Shown here one piece after another: positions 8,222 to 17,128 of a stretch of DNA of 64,000 nt. Position 1 is the first letter of the stretch; every line of letters starts with the position of its first letter. The stretch covers positions 1 through 64,000 of the forward strand of contig CABUDL010000007.1 of NCBI GenBank assembly GCA_902490335.1, read 5' to 3'. This DNA is from an uncultured Clostridium sp. Lineage in GTDB: Bacteria > Bacillota > Clostridia > Oscillospirales > Ruminococcaceae. Both the position numbers and the translations under genes were made by a program. The notes under the pieces are model-generated. The model was given only the letters and a program-made list of their open reading frames with translations. It did no database searches and had not been told where the DNA came from.

Positions 8222-8822
8222 AGGACAGTTGATCGTGGTATCCGGTCCAAGCGGGGTCGGAAAAGGAACGGTACTGCAGCAGTATCTGGCAGGCAGACAG
8301 AATGTCGCTTATTCGGTATCTGCGACCACCCGCGCTCCGCGTCCCGGCGAAGAGGATGGGGTACATTATTTCTTTTTGAGCAAGGAGCAGTTTGAGCAAA
8401 CGGCACAGTCGGGCGGTATGCTGGAATATGCCTGCTACAACGGCAACTATTACGGGACTCCAAAGGCAGCGGTGGAGCGCGAACGTCAGCAGGGAAACGA
8501 CGTGATTTTGGAAATCGAGGTGCAGGGCGCCCTTCAGGTCAAAAAAAGCTGCCCGGACGCGCTGCTCATCTTTGTGGCACCGCCGAGCTTTGAACAGCTT
8601 GCCCAGCGGCTGCGCGGAAGGCAGACCGAGGACGAGCAGACGGTCAACAACCGTCTTGCCATTGCGCGAGGAGAGCTGGCGCAGGCACAGCAGTACGACT
8701 ATATCGTCGTCAATGATACCGTTGAACAGGCGGTGGAGGACCTTGACTGCATCGTCAGGGCAAACCGCTTTCAAACCAATAATATGAAAGAATTTCTTGA
8801 TGAGGTGAATCATAATGCTTAG
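8214..8822 (+). CDS. gmk: Guanylate kinase
   Basis: A 202-residue guanylate kinase, making GDP from GMP and ATP. It has the P-loop [10 protein letters not shown] near the N-terminus, the GMP-binding [19 protein letters not shown] region, and the EIEVQGA segment. The ATG at 8214 overlaps the end of remA by eight bases and uses a GGAAGAGG site inside remA, which suggests translational coupling. It overlaps rpoZ downstream by eight bases as well. Confidence 0.95.
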   Translation: MNRGQLIVVSGPSGVGKGTVLQQYLAGRQNVAYSVSATTRAPRPGEEDGVHYFFLSKEQFEQTAQSGGMLEYACYNGNYYGTPKAAVERERQQGNDVILEIEVQGALQVKKSCPDALLIFVAPPSFEQLAQRLRGRQTEDEQTVNNRLAIARGELAQAQQYDYIVVNDTVEQAVEDLDCIVRANRFQTNNMKEFLDEVNHNA

Positions 8823-9048
8823 ACCAGCAATGTCACAGATTATTCGCGAGGGAGAAAGCTATTATGCGTTTGTCGTTGCAGTTGCAAGACACGCAAGGGA
8901 AATCGCTGACTATTGGGCAGACAACGGTCTGCCGATGGAGAAAAAACCGGTTACCGCTTCGCTGGAGGATTTTGCTTCCGGTAAGGTGCGCGTTCGGGAT
9001 ATGGTAAAAATCAAAGGTGTGGACGAGGAAGCCCAGACCAGAGCGTAA
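8815..9048 (+). CDS. rpoZ: RNA polymerase omega subunit
   Basis: A 77-residue omega subunit with the family pattern of an N-terminal helix (YYAFVVAVARHAREIAD, matching the usual R-Y-xx-V-xx-A-AR-A) and a C-terminal NKPVTxAxxE-like segment (EKKPVTASLEDFASG). Omega helps RNA polymerase assembly. It overlaps gmk by eight bases. In B. subtilis coaBC follows; here it is absent and priA comes next. Confidence 0.88.
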   Translation: MLRPAMSQIIREGESYYAFVVAVARHAREIADYWADNGLPMEKKPVTASLEDFASGKVRVRDMVKIKGVDEEAQTRA

Positions 9049-9061
9049 AATAAATAATTTG

Positions 9062-9142
9062 GCTACGGGCGGCACAGCAGAAACGCTGCGGAACAATCAG
9101 ACGCAGACAGCGCATGCCGTCCGTCGTTTTTTGTGAGAAAAT
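9062..9142 (+). terminator. Possible structured terminator/attenuator between rpoZ and priA
   Basis: ACGGGCGGCA (from about 9064) can pair with TGCCGTCCGT (ending about 9124), enclosing a small CAGC/GCTG hairpin and a GC-rich arm, and is followed by CGTTTTTTG. It could terminate part of the upstream transcription. Confidence 0.35.
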
Positions 9143-9169
9143 CTTTGCACAGACAGGAGGGGAAGCACA

Positions 9170-11593
9170 GTGGTGGCAGATGTGGTGGTGGAAAACGCCT
9201 CCTATTCCTTTGACATCCCCTTTTCCTATCGAGTGCCCGGCAGGATGGAAGGACAGATTCGACCCGGGTGCAGGGTGCTGGTCCCGTTTGGACGCTCCAA
9301 CCGCTCCAAGCAGGGTCTGGTGCTGCGCGTGCAGCCGCAGGACCCGCAGTCCCAGCAGCTCAAGCCCATCAAGATGCTGCTGGACCAAAAGCCGCTGCTG
9401 GGGGAAGAACAGCTGTGGCTGCTGGAGCTGCTGCATCAGCGCACCTTTTGCACCTACTATGAAGGGCTGCGGGCGCTGGTGCCCAGCGGGCTGACCTTTC
9501 GCCTGAAGCTGATGTGTTCGCTGGGAGAAACAAGACCGCAGCAGCCAACCGACAAACAAAGGCAGCTGCTGGACTACCTGTCTGCAAAGAAAAAGCCGGT
9601 GGAGCTGGAGCATCTGCTCGAGCAGCTGGAACTGGAGCGGGGAGAAGCGGACTTTGAACAGCTGTTGGAGGAGGGTGCAATCCTGCTGACCGAGCAGGCG
9701 ACCGAAAAAATTGCCGACAGCAAAGAGGTCATGGTGCGCAAAAGCGAGGACTGTGAGCAGAAGCTGGAAGGGGTCCGCCTGACGCCGGCAAGAAAAAAGG
9801 TGCTGGCACTCTTGGAGCAGACACCCTGCGCCTCCCTTAAAGAGCTGTGCTACTATGCAGGAACCACCCGACAGACGTTGGATAAGATGGAAAAAGCCGG
9901 ACTGCTGTGCTACTACGGCAGGCAGGTGTTTCGCAGCCCGTATGCCGACAGAGAAGAGGAGAAGCCGACACCGGTCACCCTCAATCCCTCGCAGCAGCAG
10001 GCGTTGGACGGTCTGTGGGAACAGTGGCAGCGGGGAGAAGGCGCCGCCTTGCTGTACGGTGTGACCGGCAGCGGAAAAAGCCAGGTCTACCTAAAATTGG
10101 CAGAACAGGTGCGCGCACAGGGCAAAGGGGTCATCATTCTGGTGCCGGAAATTTCCCTCACGCCACAGACGGTCCGGCTGTTCCGCAGCCGATTTGGTCA
10201 ACGGGTGGCAGTGCTGCACAGCGGACTGACCATGGCAGAGCGCGCCGACGAGTACCGGCGCATCCAGCAGGGCTTGGCAGATGTGGTGGTGGGTACCCGC
10301 TCGGCGGTGTTTGCGCCGCTGGAAAACATCGGGCTGATTGTCATTGACGAGGAGCAGGAGGGAGCCTATGCTTCCCAGCAGTCTCCGCGGTATCACGCGC
10401 GGGACATCGCCCGTGCGCGCTGTCACCGCCATCAGGCGCTGCTGCTGCTGGCATCGGCGACCCCATCGGTGGAAACCTTCTATCAGGCACAGCGCGGGCG
10501 CATCCGGCTGTATACCCTGACCCATCGGTATCTGGGGAACCAGCTGCCAAAGGTGCAGATTGTCGATTCCACCCAAAGCTACGGCTTTGACATCAGTCAG
10601 GAGCTGACCGCCGAACTGATGGACAATCTCAAGGCGGGACAGCAGAGCATCCTGCTGCTCAACCGGCGTGGCTACCATACAGCGGTGCGCTGCAACAGCT
10701 GTCAGGAGGTGGTCAAGTGCCCCAACTGCTCGGTGGCTTTGACCTACCACAGTGCCAACCACCGGCTGATGTGCCACTACTGCGGCTATTCCCGCGATTT
10801 GGACCAGGATTGTCCCAACTGCGGCAGCAAGCTCATCAGCTACACCGGCAGCGGGACCCAGCGCATCGAGGATGAACTGCACCGCCTGTTTCCGCAGGCA
10901 AAGATTTTGCGGATGGATTTGGACACCACCATGTCCCGTATGTCGCACGAAACCAAGTTTGGAGAGTTTGCACAGGGCAAGTATCAAATCATGGTGGGGA
11001 CTCAGATGGTCGCCAAAGGACTCAACTTCCCGGATGTGACGCTGGTGGGTGTGCTGGGAGCGGACCAGTCAATTTTTTCGCAGGATTTTCGTGGGTGTGA
11101 ACGGGCGTTTTCGCTGCTGACCCAGGTGGTCGGTCGGTGCGGACGCGGCAAGCTGCCGGGCAGGGCGCTGATTCAGACCGGCGTGCCGCAGCATCCGGTC
11201 ATTTTGCAGGCGGCAAGGCAGGATTACGACAGCTTTTATGCCGACGAAATCAAAAGCAGGAAGCTGGGACTCTACCCGCCGTTTTGCACCCTTTGCCAGG
11301 TGGGATTTTCCGGGGAACAGGAAGAAAAGGTGTGCGCGGCGGCGATGTGGTTTGCCAAGCACTTTGGGCAGAAGGCAAAAAAGGATTACCCGGATCTGCC
11401 GCTGCGGCTGATGAATCCCTGCGAGATGGCTTTGGCAAGAATCGCAGGAAAGTATCGCTACGGAGTGATGATCAAGTGTCGGATGAGCGAGCGTTTTTCC
11501 CGCTTGATGTGGGAGATGCTGCGGGCGTTCGACAGTGAAAAAAATAACCGCTCGGTCCACATCTGGGTGGATATGAACGGAAACGACCTTTAA
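9170..11593 (+). CDS. priA: Primosomal protein N' (replication restart helicase PriA)
   Basis: An 807-residue PriA that reloads the replisome at collapsed forks. The N-terminal 3'BD domain opens with ADVVVENASYSFDIPFSYRV. The helicase core has Walker A GVTGSGKS near residue 297 and DEEQEGAY near 391. The zinc-binding region from about 506 to 560 holds four CxxC pairs (CNSC, CPNC, CHYC, CPNC), and motif V/VI follows (GTQMVAKGLNFPDV, QVVGRCGRG). The start is GTG, seven bases after AGGAGGGG. Confidence 0.96.
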   Translation: MVADVVVENASYSFDIPFSYRVPGRMEGQIRPGCRVLVPFGRSNRSKQGLVLRVQPQDPQSQQLKPIKMLLDQKPLLGEEQLWLLELLHQRTFCTYYEGLRALVPSGLTFRLKLMCSLGETRPQQPTDKQRQLLDYLSAKKKPVELEHLLEQLELERGEADFEQLLEEGAILLTEQATEKIADSKEVMVRKSEDCEQKLEGVRLTPARKKVLALLEQTPCASLKELCYYAGTTRQTLDKMEKAGLLCYYGRQVFRSPYADREEEKPTPVTLNPSQQQALDGLWEQWQRGEGAALLYGVTGSGKSQVYLKLAEQVRAQGKGVIILVPEISLTPQTVRLFRSRFGQRVAVLHSGLTMAERADEYRRIQQGLADVVVGTRSAVFAPLENIGLIVIDEEQEGAYASQQSPRYHARDIARARCHRHQALLLLASATPSVETFYQAQRGRIRLYTLTHRYLGNQLPKVQIVDSTQSYGFDISQELTAELMDNLKAGQQSILLLNRRGYHTAVRCNSCQEVVKCPNCSVALTYHSANHRLMCHYCGYSRDLDQDCPNCGSKLISYTGSGTQRIEDELHRLFPQAKILRMDLDTTMSRMSHETKFGEFAQGKYQIMVGTQMVAKGLNFPDVTLVGVLGADQSIFSQDFRGCERAFSLLTQVVGRCGRGKLPGRALIQTGVPQHPVILQAARQDYDSFYADEIKSRKLGLYPPFCTLCQVGFSGEQEEKVCAAAMWFAKHFGQKAKKDYPDLPLRLMNPCEMALARIAGKYRYGVMIKCRMSERFSRLMWEMLRAFDSEKNNRSVHIWVDMNGNDL

Positions 11594-11631
11594 TATACAA
11601 AAGATGATAGAGTGAAAGGATGTTTAACAAG

Positions 11632-12105
11632 ATGGCAATTCGTAATATTGTAAAAGATACTGATGGATATGATACCCTGCATAAAAAATGCCGTCCGGTC
11701 ACAGACTTTAATCAGAAGCTGTGGGATTTGCTGGACGATATGGCACAGACAATGTACAAAGCACAGGGTGTAGGACTGGCAGGTCCGCAGGTCGGAATGC
11801 TCAGACGGGTGTTTGTCATCGACGTAGGAGAGGGGATTCTGGAGTTTGTCAACCCGGAGATTCTGGAAACCTCCGGCACTCAGGAGGGAGCAGAGGGCTG
11901 CCTTTCCTTCCCAGGCGAATACGGTATGGTAGAAAGACCCAACCATGTCAAGGTCCGCGCACAGAACCGCATGGGCGAATGGTTTGAGCTGGAGGGCGAG
12001 GAGCTGCTTGCACGCGCCATCTGCCACGAGAACGACCATCTGGACGGCGTGGTCTTTAAAGACCGGATGTCCCGCCTGCTGACCGAAGAGGAACTGGCGG
12101 ACTAA
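11632..12105 (+). CDS. def: Peptide deformylase
   Basis: A 157-residue iron peptide deformylase that removes N-formyl groups from new proteins. Motif I is GVGLAGPQVG near residue 46, with Gly in place of the second Ala of the usual GxGxAAxQ; motif II is EGCLSFPG near 87 (metal-ligand Cys); motif III is HENDHLDGV near 131. The ATG at 11632 gives the usual MAIRNI start; an alternative ATG at 11620 has its AAAGG directly abutting. It is followed by fmt, the conserved def-fmt pair. Confidence 0.95.
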   Translation: MAIRNIVKDTDGYDTLHKKCRPVTDFNQKLWDLLDDMAQTMYKAQGVGLAGPQVGMLRRVFVIDVGEGILEFVNPEILETSGTQEGAEGCLSFPGEYGMVERPNHVKVRAQNRMGEWFELEGEELLARAICHENDHLDGVVFKDRMSRLLTEEELAD

Positions 12106-12126
12106 GGACAAGGGAGGCAAAACAGC

Positions 12127-13047
12127 ATGAGGATTGTATTTATGGGGACGCCGGAGTTTGCAGCTGCCTCTCTTGAGCAGCTGCTGACCACCCGGCACGA
12201 GGTCGTGGGTGTGTTCACCCAGCCGGATAAGCCAAAGGGCAGAGGCTACAAGCTGGTGCCGCCGCCGGTCAAGGAGCTGGCACTGGCACACAATATCCCG
12301 GTGTTCCAGCCGCAGAAGATGCGCGACGGGCAGGCGCTGGAAATTTTGCAGCAGCTGCAGCCGGAGCTGATTGCGGTGGTTGCTTATGGAAAACTGCTGC
12401 CAAAGGAAATTTTGGAGCTGCCAAAGTACGGCTGCATCAACGTACACGGCTCGCTGCTGCCAAAATACCGCGGTGCGGGTCCGATTCAGTGGAGCATCAT
12501 CGACGGAGAAAAAACGACCGGTGTCACCACCATGTACATGGGCGAGGGACTGGACACCGGCGACATGATTTTAAAGAAGGAAACCCCCATCGGGGAAAAC
12601 GAAACCTATGGGGAGCTGCACGACCGGCTGGCAGTCATCGGTGCGCAGGCACTGGTGGAAACGGTCGAGCTGCTTGAGCAGGGCAAGGCGCCGCGCGAAA
12701 AACAGGACGACGCTCTTTCCTGCTATGCGCCGATGCTGGACAAAAAGATTGCAAAGCTGGACTTTACACAGCCGGCAACCAAGCTGCATGACCTGATTCG
12801 AGGATTATCACCATGGCCGGTTGCCCATACTACCTTTGAGGGCAAGCTGCTCAAGGTTCACCGCGCGGTGGTTGCGCAGGCACAGGGCGACTGCGGACCG
12901 GCAGGAAAGGTACTCGACAGCAAGAAGCTGATCGTTGCCTGCGGCAGCGGTGCGCTCGAGTTGCAGCAGGTGCAGCTGGAGGGCGGAAAACGCATCAGCG
13001 GCGAGGATTTTATGCGCGGCAGAAAGGCGCAGCAGCTGGGCGAGTAA
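12127..13047 (+). CDS. fmt: Methionyl-tRNA formyltransferase
   Basis: A 306-residue enzyme that formylates initiator Met-tRNA using 10-formyl-THF. It has the N-terminal RIVFMGTPEFAAASLEQLL, the catalytic region NVHGSLLPKYRGAGPIQW near residues 106-122, and the D-containing GLDTGDMI motif. The C-terminal domain is the usual OB-like fold (HRAVVAQ..., ending MRGRKAQQLGE). It lies 21 bases after def. Confidence 0.96.
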   Translation: MRIVFMGTPEFAAASLEQLLTTRHEVVGVFTQPDKPKGRGYKLVPPPVKELALAHNIPVFQPQKMRDGQALEILQQLQPELIAVVAYGKLLPKEILELPKYGCINVHGSLLPKYRGAGPIQWSIIDGEKTTGVTTMYMGEGLDTGDMILKKETPIGENETYGELHDRLAVIGAQALVETVELLEQGKAPREKQDDALSCYAPMLDKKIAKLDFTQPATKLHDLIRGLSPWPVAHTTFEGKLLKVHRAVVAQAQGDCGPAGKVLDSKKLIVACGSGALELQQVQLEGGKRISGEDFMRGRKAQQLGE

Positions 13048-13170
13048 TTTACTAAAGCGGTATATACTCTTCATAACTGATTCAAATTTGTCCCATATAA
13101 TGGAAGAATGGATTTCCCTTTGCTTTTTTAAGGGAGAGAACATGAGAATAATTGAAGAGAGGGAACGACC

Positions 13171-13866
13171 ATGTTTTATTACTATTTTGACCGTTACTAT
13201 TGGATTCTGATTGTACCGGCGATGCTGTTTGCCATGTGGGCACAGACCAAGGTCAACAGCACCTACAACCGGTACAACCGGGTGTACAGCGCAAGGGGAA
13301 TGAGCGCCGCGCAGGTCTGCCGGCAGATTTTGGATGAAAACGGATTGTTCCATATCCGTATCGAGCGCATCTCGGGCAAGCTGACCGACCATTATGACCC
13401 GAAAGCAGGTGTCATCCGCCTGTCGGACAGCGTCTATGCCAGCAGCTCGGTGGCAGCCATCGGTGTGGCAGCGCACGAAGCAGGGCACGCAGTCCAGTAC
13501 GCGGTGGGATATGTCCCCATCAAGGTGAGAAATGCGGTCATCCCGCTCAGCCAGTTCGGTTCCTCGCTTTCCATGCCGGTGCTGCTGATTGGTCTGCTGT
13601 TTAACCAGGGCATCCTGGTGCAGCTGGGCATCGTGCTGTTTTCCACCGTCGCACTGTTTCAGCTGATTACCCTGCCGGTGGAGTTTGATGCAAGCTCCCG
13701 CGCACTCAAGACGCTGGAGGGCTATCAGCTGCTGGATTCGCAGGAAACCCAGATGGCGGGCAAGGTGCTTAAAGCGGCGGCTTTGACCTATGTGGCAGCG
13801 CTGCTGTCCAGCTTGGCACAGCTGTTCCGCCTGATTATGCTGTACGGCAGAAGAAACGACGACTAA
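13171..13866 (+). CDS. YugP-family zinc-dependent membrane metallopeptidase
   Basis: A 231-residue membrane protein of the YugP type. It has an N-terminal membrane segment, then the zinc-protease motif AAHEAGHAVQYA near residue 110, two further hydrophobic spans, and the conserved LPVEFDASSRAL (probable third metal ligand, Glu/Asp). The C-terminal span ends in a basic tail. Its substrate is unknown. The gene commonly sits between fmt and rsmB in Clostridia. A TATAAT at 13096-13101 lies upstream, but its -35 is weak. Confidence 0.9.
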   Translation: MFYYYFDRYYWILIVPAMLFAMWAQTKVNSTYNRYNRVYSARGMSAAQVCRQILDENGLFHIRIERISGKLTDHYDPKAGVIRLSDSVYASSSVAAIGVAAHEAGHAVQYAVGYVPIKVRNAVIPLSQFGSSLSMPVLLIGLLFNQGILVQLGIVLFSTVALFQLITLPVEFDASSRALKTLEGYQLLDSQETQMAGKVLKAAALTYVAALLSSLAQLFRLIMLYGRRNDD

Positions 13867-13943
13867 CCAACCATAAGGGTGCAGGATGCACCGGACAGGA
13901 TATACACAAACACAGAGATTGCAGACAGAAAGGATATTCCACT

Positions 13944-15278
13944 ATGCCGGAGATGACAGCCAGACAAGCAGCGGTGCAGGCGCTGATGCGGGTAAACCAC
14001 GAGGGAGGATACTCCAACTTGGTACTAAACGAAACGCTGAAAAAAGCACAGCTTTCCCAGACCGATGCGGCATTTGCCAGCAAGCTGTTCTACGGTGCGC
14101 TGGAACGGCGGCTGACCCTCGACCACATCATCAGCAGCTACTCGAAAAAGCCGGTGGCAAAGCTGACCCCTGTGGTGGCGGATATTCTGCGGATGAGTCT
14201 GTACCAGCTGCTGTATCTGGACAGCGTGCCCGATTCGGCAGCGGTGAACGAGGCGGTCAAGCTGACCCGCCGGATGAAGGCGGCAAGCGCCTCCGGCTTT
14301 GTCAATGCGGTGCTGCGCAGCTTTATCCGGGATGAAAAGAAGATTCCCACCGTTCGCGGCAATCGCCTCAAAAGGCTGGAGGTCCAATACTCCTGCCCGC
14401 AGTGGCTCATCAAAGTCCTGCTCAACAGCTACGGTGAGCAGCAGGCAGCGGCGCTGCTGGAGCACAGTCTGGAGCGCCCGCCGCTGTATGCGCGGGTCAA
14501 CACCACCAAAACAAGCGTACAGCACTGCATTGAGCTTTTGCAGCAGCAGGGTGTACAGGTGCAGCAGGAGGAAGCGCCGAGCGGCTGCCTGCGTTTAAAT
14601 GCAACCGCCTCCATCGAGCGGCTGCAAGCGTTTGAGCAAGGTCTGTTTTATGTGCAGGACAAATCTTCCCAGATGTGTGCAGCTTCGCTGGAGGCACAGC
14701 CGGGAGAACGCATTTTGGACTGCTGTGCAGCGCCCGGCTCCAAGACCTTCACCATCGCACAGGAGATGCAGGGCGAGGGTCAGATCATCAGCTGCGACAT
14801 CTTTGAAGAGAAGGTCAAAAAGATACAGGCGGGTGCGGCGCGTCTGGGACTTTCCTGCGTCGATGCACGCTTGCAGGATGCTTCGGTCTACGACCCGCAG
14901 CTGGGCGAGTTTGACCGGGTGCTGTGCGACGCGCCCTGCTCCGGCATCGGAATCATCGGGCGCAAGCCGGAAATCAAATACAAAGAGGAAGCGCAGCTGC
15001 GCGACCTGCCGCAGCTGCAGCTGAAGATATTGGAAAATGTCTGTCGTTATGTTAAGGTGGGCGGACGGCTTGTCTATTCCACCTGTACGCTGCTGCCGGA
15101 TGAGAACACCAAGGTGGTCGAGCAGTTTTTGCAGCGTCACAGCGAGTTTGAGCCGTTGATTTTGCCGCAGCGGGTATTGCAGGCGGCAAACAGCGGACCG
15201 ACCTGGGCGCTGACACTGCTGCCGCAGATGGCACAGACCGACGGATTTTTTATTGCAGGGATGAAGAGGGTAAGATAA
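13944..15278 (+). CDS. rsmB: 16S rRNA (cytosine-967-C5)-methyltransferase RsmB
   Basis: A 444-residue enzyme that makes m5C967 in 16S rRNA. The N-terminal NusB-like RNA-binding domain (1-140) starts with ARQAAVQALMRV. The methyltransferase domain has the SAM loop LDCCAAPGSKTF near residue 258, motif IV DAPCSGIGIIGRKPE near 328, and the catalytic cysteine in STCTLLPDEN near 378. It is immediately followed by rlmN (no gap). Confidence 0.96.
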   Translation: MPEMTARQAAVQALMRVNHEGGYSNLVLNETLKKAQLSQTDAAFASKLFYGALERRLTLDHIISSYSKKPVAKLTPVVADILRMSLYQLLYLDSVPDSAAVNEAVKLTRRMKAASASGFVNAVLRSFIRDEKKIPTVRGNRLKRLEVQYSCPQWLIKVLLNSYGEQQAAALLEHSLERPPLYARVNTTKTSVQHCIELLQQQGVQVQQEEAPSGCLRLNATASIERLQAFEQGLFYVQDKSSQMCAASLEAQPGERILDCCAAPGSKTFTIAQEMQGEGQIISCDIFEEKVKKIQAGAARLGLSCVDARLQDASVYDPQLGEFDRVLCDAPCSGIGIIGRKPEIKYKEEAQLRDLPQLQLKILENVCRYVKVGGRLVYSTCTLLPDENTKVVEQFLQRHSEFEPLILPQRVLQAANSGPTWALTLLPQMAQTDGFFIAGMKRVR

Positions 15279-16370
15279 ATGAGTTTGGAGCAGAAAAACG
15301 ACTGGGAAAAGAAGATAGACATCAAATCGCTGGAGCTGGAGGAGCTGACCGAACAGCTGGTCCAGATGGGTCTGCCAAAATTTCGCGGCGGGCAGGTCTA
15401 TTCCTGGCTTCACGAAAAACGGGTGGACAGCTTTGAGCAGATGAGCAATCTGTCGGCGGCACTGCGCCAGCAGCTGGCACAGCGGTACTACATAAATTCG
15501 CTGACCATTATCAAAAAGTTGGTGTCCAAAATCGACGGCACCCAAAAGTATCTGCTGCGCCTGGCGGACAACAACTGCGTGGAAGCGGTTTTGATGAAAT
15601 ATAAGTACGGCAATTCGGTCTGCATCTCTACACAGGTCGGCTGCCGCATGGGATGCAAGTTCTGCGCATCCACCTTAGCGGGACTGGTGCGCTCGCTGCG
15701 TCCTTCCGAGATGCTCGATGAAATCTACACCCTGACCCGCGACAGCGGACAGCGGGTGAGCAATGTGGTGCTGATGGGCATTGGAGAGCCGCTGGATAAC
15801 TACGACAATGTCATGAAATTTTTAAATATCCTCTCCTCCGAGCAGGGCTACAATCTGAGCCTGCGGCATCTGTCGCTGTCCACCTGCGGACTGGTGGACC
15901 GAATCTATGAGCTGGCTGCGCACAAAAGCGGATTGACCCTGTCCATCTCGCTGCACGCGCCAAACGATGAGATTCGCAGCCGGACCATGCCAATCAACAA
16001 CCGCTATCCAATCGACGAGCTGCTCAAAGCCTGCCGCTATTATTTCCAGCAGACCGGCAGAAGGATTTCCTTCGAGTATGCGCTGATTGAAGGGGTCAAC
16101 GATGAAATCTGCCACGCCAACGAGCTGGCGGACCGTTTAAAGGGAATGGCAGCGCACGTCAATCTCATTCCGGTCAACCCGGTCAAGGAAAGAGGCTTTA
16201 AGCGCGGCAGCCGCCAGCGCATCGAAGCCTTCCAGAAGGCGCTGGAAAAACGAGGGGTCAATGCGACCATCCGGCGGGAGCTGGGAGCGGACATCAACGC
16301 GGCCTGCGGACAGCTGCGCAGAGAGTATGACCAGCAGAACGGACAGCTTGAGGAGGTGGAAGAGAAGTGA
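15279..16370 (+). CDS. rlmN: 23S rRNA/tRNA adenine-C2 methyltransferase RlmN
   Basis: A 363-residue radical-SAM enzyme that makes m2A2503 in 23S rRNA and m2A37 in some tRNAs. The cluster motif CRMGCKFC is near residues 121-128, with GEPLDNYDNV downstream and the second catalytic cysteine near the C-terminus (INAACGQL). The start ATG abuts the rsmB stop. Its last four bases overlap the GTG start of the phosphatase gene. Confidence 0.96.
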   Translation: MSLEQKNDWEKKIDIKSLELEELTEQLVQMGLPKFRGGQVYSWLHEKRVDSFEQMSNLSAALRQQLAQRYYINSLTIIKKLVSKIDGTQKYLLRLADNNCVEAVLMKYKYGNSVCISTQVGCRMGCKFCASTLAGLVRSLRPSEMLDEIYTLTRDSGQRVSNVVLMGIGEPLDNYDNVMKFLNILSSEQGYNLSLRHLSLSTCGLVDRIYELAAHKSGLTLSISLHAPNDEIRSRTMPINNRYPIDELLKACRYYFQQTGRRISFEYALIEGVNDEICHANELADRLKGMAAHVNLIPVNPVKERGFKRGSRQRIEAFQKALEKRGVNATIRRELGADINAACGQLRREYDQQNGQLEEVEEK

Positions 16371-17101
16371 TTCGATTCATGGGTGCGACCGACACCGGAC
16401 GGCAGCGGCATCAGAACCAGGATGCTTATATCTGCCGCAGGGTCGGGGAACAGACGGGATATGCCATCGTTTGTGACGGCATGGGCGGTGAAAACGCGGG
16501 CGAGATTGCCAGCGTAACAGCCTGCCAGCTGATTGAAAAATTCCTGCATCGGGACATCCGCGAAGGGATGAGCGAGTCGGCAGCCAAGGCGGTCATCTTT
16601 TCTGCCATCAGTGCAGCCAACGCCAAGGTCTATTCGATGGCAAAGGAAAACCCCAACTACCACGGAATGGGCACCACACTGGTGCTGGCGGTGGTGCTGG
16701 ACGAGTGGATGCACATCGTCAACATCGGGGACAGCCGCATCTATATGGTGGAAAAAAAGGCGGTGCAACAGCTGACCCGCGACCACACCCTGGTGCAGAC
16801 GATGGTGGACCGCGGAGAAATCAGCAGCGAAGAAGCCCAAAATCATCCGAAAAAGCATTATATCACCCGCGCCATCGGCGTTGGGGATACGCTGGACATC
16901 GACTACCAGATGTATCAGCTGAAAAAGGAAAGCCAGGTGCTGCTGTGTACCGACGGGCTTTCCAACTACCTCAGACCGGAAAAGCTGCCGGACCAGCTGA
17001 AAAGCTGCATCCGCAAGGAGAGCTTGCAGGAGCTGATCGACTATGCCAACAATCAGGGCGGAGCGGACAATATCACGGCAGTTGTGCTGTATCGTTCCTG
17101 A
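16367..17101 (+). CDS. prpC: PP2C-type serine/threonine phosphatase (PrpC/Stp)
   Basis: A 244-residue PPM phosphatase, partner of the kinase encoded next to it. Metal-binding motifs are visible: RHQNQDAY near the start, CDGMGGENAGEIAS near residue 37, the VNIGDSRIY core, DGLSNY, and the final GADNITAVVL. The start is GTG, overlapping rlmN by four bases. The phosphatase-kinase pair is a conserved Firmicute unit that controls cell wall growth and germination. Confidence 0.95.
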   Translation: MIRFMGATDTGRQRHQNQDAYICRRVGEQTGYAIVCDGMGGENAGEIASVTACQLIEKFLHRDIREGMSESAAKAVIFSAISAANAKVYSMAKENPNYHGMGTTLVLAVVLDEWMHIVNIGDSRIYMVEKKAVQQLTRDHTLVQTMVDRGEISSEEAQNHPKKHYITRAIGVGDTLDIDYQMYQLKKESQVLLCTDGLSNYLRPEKLPDQLKSCIRKESLQELIDYANNQGGADNITAVVLYRS

Positions 17102-17128
17102 TGCCCGCTGTGCAGGAGGCTATTCTGA